Below are positions 17,326-20,823 of a DNA stretch of 20,823 nucleotides, one piece after another. The stretch is taken from the IMG/VR virus record IMGVR_UViG_3300050015_000489, positions 1 through 20,823 of that record. One strand, 5' to 3'. This DNA is from a virus. The notes under the pieces are model-generated. The model saw only the letters and a list, made by a program, of their open reading frames with translations. It ran no database searches and was not told where the DNA came from. Numbering within the stretch: the stretch's first letter is position 1; the number at the start of each line of letters is the position of its first letter. Position numbers and translations under genes: made by a program.

Positions 17326-17730
17326 CTAGCGTAATTTCTCCAAGAAAAGGTTTACGGTTACTGGAGCAGTTTGCCCCACAATCTGATATGTAATACTAGC
17401 ATTGTATCCATTATGGTCAGGATCGGCAGATACATTCACTCCAATAACCATAACTCTCGGTTCATAGTTTTGTAGTACATCTAATATTGAACGCCTTATA
17501 GTAATACATGTCATTGGTGTAATGTTTTCAAATAATGAATTCATTACCGCGCATCCTTGCTCTGGATGGAAAGGTATTTCAAAATTACGTGTCATTACCA
17601 AATTTACTACAGAAACCTGAATTGAAGCAGCATCTATTAATGTGGTAACATCACCGGTTACGGGATTTGCACGAAAGGCTAGAGATACATCAATATATCT
17701 AGGTTTAATTGGTTTTGGTTGTGGTGCCAT
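17326..17730 (-). CDS. 25: gp25-like baseplate wedge protein
   Basis: This is a short (134 aa) baseplate wedge protein of the gp25/TssE family, which nucleates sheath assembly at the wedge core. It contains the expected order of motifs: a start strand YIDVSLAFRANPVTGDV (12-28), a helix with VSVVNLVMTRNFEIPFHPE (39-57), LFEN, and the hallmark NYEPRV with EPR at residues 90-92 just before the strand MVIGVNV. Length matches T4 gp25 (132 aa). It directly precedes the gp6-like gene, the same pairing as in many T4-like and other contractile tails. The ATG at 17730 has no clear Shine-Dalgarno. A CATAAATA sequence overlaps the stop of the glycosyltransferase gene 8 nt upstream, too close to be a normal late promoter. 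Confidence 0.93.
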   Translation of the reverse strand: MAPQPKPIKPRYIDVSLAFRANPVTGDVTTLIDAASIQVSVVNLVMTRNFEIPFHPEQGCAVMNSLFENITPMTCITIRRSILDVLQNYEPRVMVIGVNVSADPDHNGYNASITYQIVGQTAPVTVNLFLEKLR

Positions 17731-17740
17731 ACATACTTAT

Positions 17741-18898
17741 TTATGACATCTTTAACCAGTTCATATTTGTTCTTGTTTCCAAACCACTGAGATCATACCA
17801 TCCGGATCCCCAAAGAGTCATTAAGGACTTAAAATATTCCTCATACATATATTTCACACGATGTATAGAATAATTAGCTTCTGCAATATCTCTAATTTTT
17901 TGATAATCAAAATCTAAATGAGTTGCCGCATAAACGAATTGTTCTAATGTATGGCATCTCCATCCAGTAACTCCATGTTTAATTGTGAATGAAAAGGCGG
18001 CATGATCTGTAGTAATAACTGGAGTTCCACAAAGTTGTGATTCTACCGCTACACCACCAAAAGGTTCCAAAAATGTTGTAGGCATCAAAACAGCTTTTGC
18101 CTCTCGCATCAATTGAGACCTCAATTTTACATCAGCATATCCAGCATAAGAGATCTTGTCATTTAAAGGAATATCAATTCCTTCTTCAGTTTTTAACAGA
18201 TCATCAGTTTGTGATATTACACCTTGTCCGGCAAGTATTAGATTCATTCCAGTTGCTTTTTGTATCTCCAAAACAACTTGAAGGCCTTTACGTCTAATTA
18301 ATCTACCGATATACAGAAGGTAATCTTTTTTCTTATCACAAAATTCAAAATCATCAGGATTAAAATAATTAGGAATTACTGCATCATAACATTTAAAATC
18401 AGGATCTTGTGATAAAATACCATAACACAATGCTTGGTGTGTATATGTTTCAAATACTCTAAATTTTGAAAATATACCTGTATAACCAACAAATGGTTCC
18501 ACATTAATTGTCGATTCTTCGCCAACAATATCAAAAATTGGTTTTTGACATAAACCACCAACAATACAAACAAAATCTTTCTTTTGTTTTCGCTTATTAA
18601 TTTCTTCGGCGGCTCTTGTGTTCGTCAATCGCCAATAAAGTTGAGTTGGATCCCATTGGATTGGAAAGGTATTCTTTTTCCAATCCGTTTTACCAAAAAA
18701 CTTCTGTTGTTCGGCATTAGATATAATGTCTATATGTTCATTACAATATGCTTGCGAACCTTCAGCACTATAATCAAAAGTTTCATGTCCTAAAGACTGC
18801 ATCATTTTATGAAAATTGAGCACTTTTTGGGAATAGGCACAGGCATTATATTCTTTGGAAACTTTAGTATGCGGCAAGCTTATAATATGAAATCGCAT
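17741..18898 (-). CDS. GT4-type (GT-B fold) glycosyltransferase
   Basis: This 385-aa protein should transfer a sugar from an activated donor to an unknown acceptor in the cytoplasm. The C-terminal half is a typical GT4 donor-binding domain: LLYIGRLIRRKGL (194-206), NLILAGQG (219-226), YAGYADVKLRSQLMREAKAV (251-270), and the EX7E motif in EPFGGVAVE with Glu278 and Glu286, followed by GTPVITTDHAAF. The N-terminal half is less conserved and has no signal peptide or membrane segment. It lies between the collagen/beta-helix fibre gene (9-nt gap) and the baseplate block (10-nt gap), so it is expressed with virion genes. That context points to modification of a virion protein such as the Thr-rich collagen stalk, though modification of host surface glycans is also possible. 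No Shine-Dalgarno is obvious. The family assignment is firm; donor and acceptor are unknown. Confidence 0.9.
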   Translation of the reverse strand: MRFHIISLPHTKVSKEYNACAYSQKVLNFHKMMQSLGHETFDYSAEGSQAYCNEHIDIISNAEQQKFFGKTDWKKNTFPIQWDPTQLYWRLTNTRAAEEINKRKQKKDFVCIVGGLCQKPIFDIVGEESTINVEPFVGYTGIFSKFRVFETYTHQALCYGILSQDPDFKCYDAVIPNYFNPDDFEFCDKKKDYLLYIGRLIRRKGLQVVLEIQKATGMNLILAGQGVISQTDDLLKTEEGIDIPLNDKISYAGYADVKLRSQLMREAKAVLMPTTFLEPFGGVAVESQLCGTPVITTDHAAFSFTIKHGVTGWRCHTLEQFVYAATHLDFDYQKIRDIAEANYSIHRVKYMYEEYFKSLMTLWGSGWYDLSGLETRTNMNWLKMS

Positions 18899-18907
18899 CT
18901 TGTTATT

Positions 18908-20823
18908 TTACACGTAAGACGGCCACCATAAAGAGTCTATACTGTCCCAATATAAAGTCATAGCTCTACCAGTTATCGCAGTAGCGGCAACAACTATATT
19001 TCCACCAGTCCCAAGAGTAAATACACCAAACGAATTAAATGGAAGAAGAACAATTGGACCGGTATATGCTCCACCTATTCCATTAGGGCTACGAGCAATT
19101 GTTGTAATTGTGCCCGGACCCAATATTCCCTGGATGGGGCTTGGAGAAATACTGGTAGTTGCAGAAATAGGATAAACTAGGACATTATCCAAATTATTAT
19201 TGATAACTACAGATTTATTCGATGTTGAAGCATTATAGATAAAATAAGCTGCTGAATCGCTATTTCCCCGGCGATTTCCCATTATAGTAACGATTGTTGC
19301 GGCATCTGAAACATATATATCGGTACCCGATGTAGTATTCAACGCAAAATAATTGTCGGTGATACTGGCATCTATTACTCCAGTGCCAATCTCCAGGCAG
19401 TTACCATAATTAATAGCAACAAATTCACAATTAGCTACGCTACCACCATAACTACCACTCAACATTATGACCCCATATAATGCGGTAGTTTGACAATTGG
19501 CAAAACTACAACCAAGGATACTGGTAATCTGTGTGTCCGCCCCAATAACAACACCATAGGAATAATATTGGTCAAATTGGGTACCGTGAATCCTAGTATA
19601 TCCAGGATAGGATGTTGTGCTACCAACTGTATTTCCTACTATATTTACACCAATCAAAGCACCAACAATTACTCCATCTTCAACTTGAACACCTTGACAA
19701 TCATTCAAGATATCAATTCCATCCCATTCACCACCAAGACCCATATTTGTAAACCCAGTTATAGTTGAATTGATTACTCGTTGTGCTGTAATGATGGCCA
19801 ATCTTGGTGAGGGGAAATGTAATGGAAATCCTGTGGTCATATGCCGAATATTTGTAAATTCAACATTGAATGAATAATTACCATATCCACCATACCAACT
19901 GGTTCCATCTGCGGTACTTCCAAAGAATAATGTGGTACTATCAATCAATTGAATATTATTACAGGTTACATTGAAACATCGGTCAATAGTGATTCCATTA
20001 CCAACATCATTGACAATAATGGAGTCAACGGTGACATACATATTTTGAACAATAGATAATGCTGTTGCCGTATTAGTAGGTGTTCCCGTTAGGTTAAATG
20101 ATAATTCACGGAAACCAATATTAGTTGCCGTTGAAACTGTTTTGAATACAATGGCAGTTGAAGATACTGGAGTAAATACAGTAGAAGGTCCGGCACCACG
20201 AACCACGATATTAGAAGGAACATTGATAGTTCCATATGGGGAATATGTACCGGAAGGAATAAATACTGTACCACCAGAAGATGTAATAAAATTGATAGCT
20301 TCTTGAATTCCAACAGTGGCACTTTGAACAGTCCAGGCGCCCGAATGGGAATTAGCGCAGGTTACCGTTACATTTAGCCCAGATACATTAGTTACTGGGA
20401 CAACTTCAGCCAATCCAGTTCCAGCACTTATATAAAGGTTATCTCCTATTACAAGCCCAGGGGGAATTGAATGCAATGCAAATGTATTGGATCCACCTGA
20501 AAGAGAGCCACCAGGAGTATATGGTGTAAAATTAAAAGGGGTTGAAACTATGTATATATTAGGCCCAGTGTAACCTGTGTATCCAGTATAACCAGTATAT
20601 CCTGTGAAGTTACCAGGACCAGTATATCCTGTAGGACCAGTATATCCTGTTGACCCCAGGGGTCCTGTATACCCAGTAAAATTACCAGGTCCAGTATAAC
20701 CTGTGTATCCAGTATAACCAGTAGGTCCGAAAGGACCTGTATACCCAGTAAAATTACCAGGTCCAGTATACCCAGTATATCCTGTGGGACCAGTATAACC
20801 AGTAGGTCCGAAAGGACCTGTAT
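18908..20823 (-). CDS. Collagen-like/beta-helix tail fibre or tailspike, N-terminus outside window
   Basis: The frame is open from the TAA at 18910-18908 to the window edge, giving 637 visible residues. No ATG, GTG or TTG occurs in frame between the edge and a TTG at 20476, and the collagen repeats continue across that stretch. The TTG is therefore internal, and the real start lies beyond the window. The first 87 residues are collagen-like Gly-X-Y triplets dominated by GYT and GPT. A 28-residue linker follows, then a pectate-lyase-3-type beta-helix opening with [21 protein letters not shown] and [11 protein letters not shown], then many short beta-helix rungs, and a C-terminal segment ending in [15 protein letters not shown]. 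Such beta-helix proteins are usually tailspikes that bind or cleave surface polysaccharide; no catalytic residues can be assigned by eye. The gene is followed after 9 nt by a glycosyltransferase gene. There is no signal peptide in the visible part. Confidence 0.85.
   Translation of the reverse strand, partial: TGPFGPTGYTGPTGYTGYTGPGNFTGYTGPFGPTGYTGYTGYTGPGNFTGYTGPLGSTGYTGPTGYTGPGNFTGYTGYTGYTGYTGPNIYIVSTPFNFTPYTPGGSLSGGSNTFALHSIPPGLVIGDNLYISAGTGLAEVVPVTNVSGLNVTVTCANSHSGAWTVQSATVGIQEAINFITSSGGTVFIPSGTYSPYGTINVPSNIVVRGAGPSTVFTPVSSTAIVFKTVSTATNIGFRELSFNLTGTPTNTATALSIVQNMYVTVDSIIVNDVGNGITIDRCFNVTCNNIQLIDSTTLFFGSTADGTSWYGGYGNYSFNVEFTNIRHMTTGFPLHFPSPRLAIITAQRVINSTITGFTNMGLGGEWDGIDILNDCQGVQVEDGVIVGALIGVNIVGNTVGSTTSYPGYTRIHGTQFDQYYSYGVVIGADTQITSILGCSFANCQTTALYGVIMLSGSYGGSVANCEFVAINYGNCLEIGTGVIDASITDNYFALNTTSGTDIYVSDAATIVTIMGNRRGNSDSAAYFIYNASTSNKSVVINNNLDNVLVYPISATTSISPSPIQGILGPGTITTIARSPNGIGGAYTGPIVLLPFNSFGVFTLGTGGNIVVAATAITGRAMTLYWDSIDSLWWPSYV
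20561..20823 (-). repeat. Collagen-like Gly-X-Thr coding repeats
   Basis: On the minus strand this stretch encodes 87 residues of Gly-X-Y triplets, mostly GYT with some GPT and GPF. Almost every Y position is Thr. The triplet register is kept throughout, but at three places the unit GPGNFT puts Asn where Gly should be. At DNA level the repeat is built of 9-bp multiples; for example, identical aggtccgaaaggacct strings lie 81 bp apart (20723 and 20804). The array continues past the window edge. Confidence 0.95.

Noticed and set aside
17738-17745. CATAAATA as a late promoter for the gp25-like gene
   Set aside because: It overlaps the previous stop codon and lies only 7 nt from the ATG, so the transcript would be practically leaderless; one mismatch to consensus.
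18908-20476. A TTG start at 20476 for the beta-helix protein
   Set aside because: The frame is open upstream and encodes uninterrupted collagen repeats to the window edge, so the TTG is internal.

Overview
The window is a 20.8-kb piece of an AT-rich, T4-like (myovirus) phage genome, or a prophage of one. Every gene I can support is on the minus strand and the genes are tightly packed: the longest non-coding gap is 44 bases. The T4-type assignment rests on recognisable baseplate wedge proteins: a gp25-like protein with its EPR motif, a gp6-like protein and a gp8-like protein. A DUF4815-type giant structural protein supports it. The closest resemblance by eye is to the tail modules of T4-like cyanophages and of environmental T4-like phages. 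The host cannot be named from the sequence. The foreign-looking fibre genes resemble secreted and phage-fibre proteins I associate with soil Acidobacteria, which is only a hint.

Read in the direction of transcription (high to low coordinates), the layout is as follows. (1) 20823-18908: a collagen-like (Gly-X-Thr) stalk joined to a pectate-lyase-type beta-helix, with the N-terminus cut off by the window edge. (2) 18898-17741: a GT4-type glycosyltransferase. (3) 17730-12605: the baseplate wedge block, in the order gp25-like, gp6-like, a 532-aa tail protein in the position of gp7, and gp8-like. (4) 12560-5830: an accessory fibre cassette of four consecutive genes. All four begin with a Sec-type signal peptide, and two are strongly GC-rich over most of their length. 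A perfect T4-type late promoter box, TATAAATA, stands in front of the first. (5) 5792-234: a DUF4815-type 1852-aa structural protein. (6) 225-1: the start of a small charged gene that runs off the window.

The conserved genes would build the baseplate wedge. The collagen/beta-helix protein and the fibre cassette would be host-facing, and the glycosyltransferase is well placed to decorate the Thr-rich collagen stalk.

The most unusual part is the 12560-5830 cassette. It combines export signals, many cysteines (even counts in each mature protein), internal repeats and abrupt base-composition switches. The switches lie just inside the 5' ends of two ORFs and at their stop codons. This looks like native phage leader segments joined to foreign, GC-rich secreted or adhesive payloads. 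Because T4-like virions assemble in the cytoplasm, Sec signals on would-be tail fibres need an explanation.

No tRNA, rRNA, CRISPR array, integrase, transposase or convincing terminator was seen.
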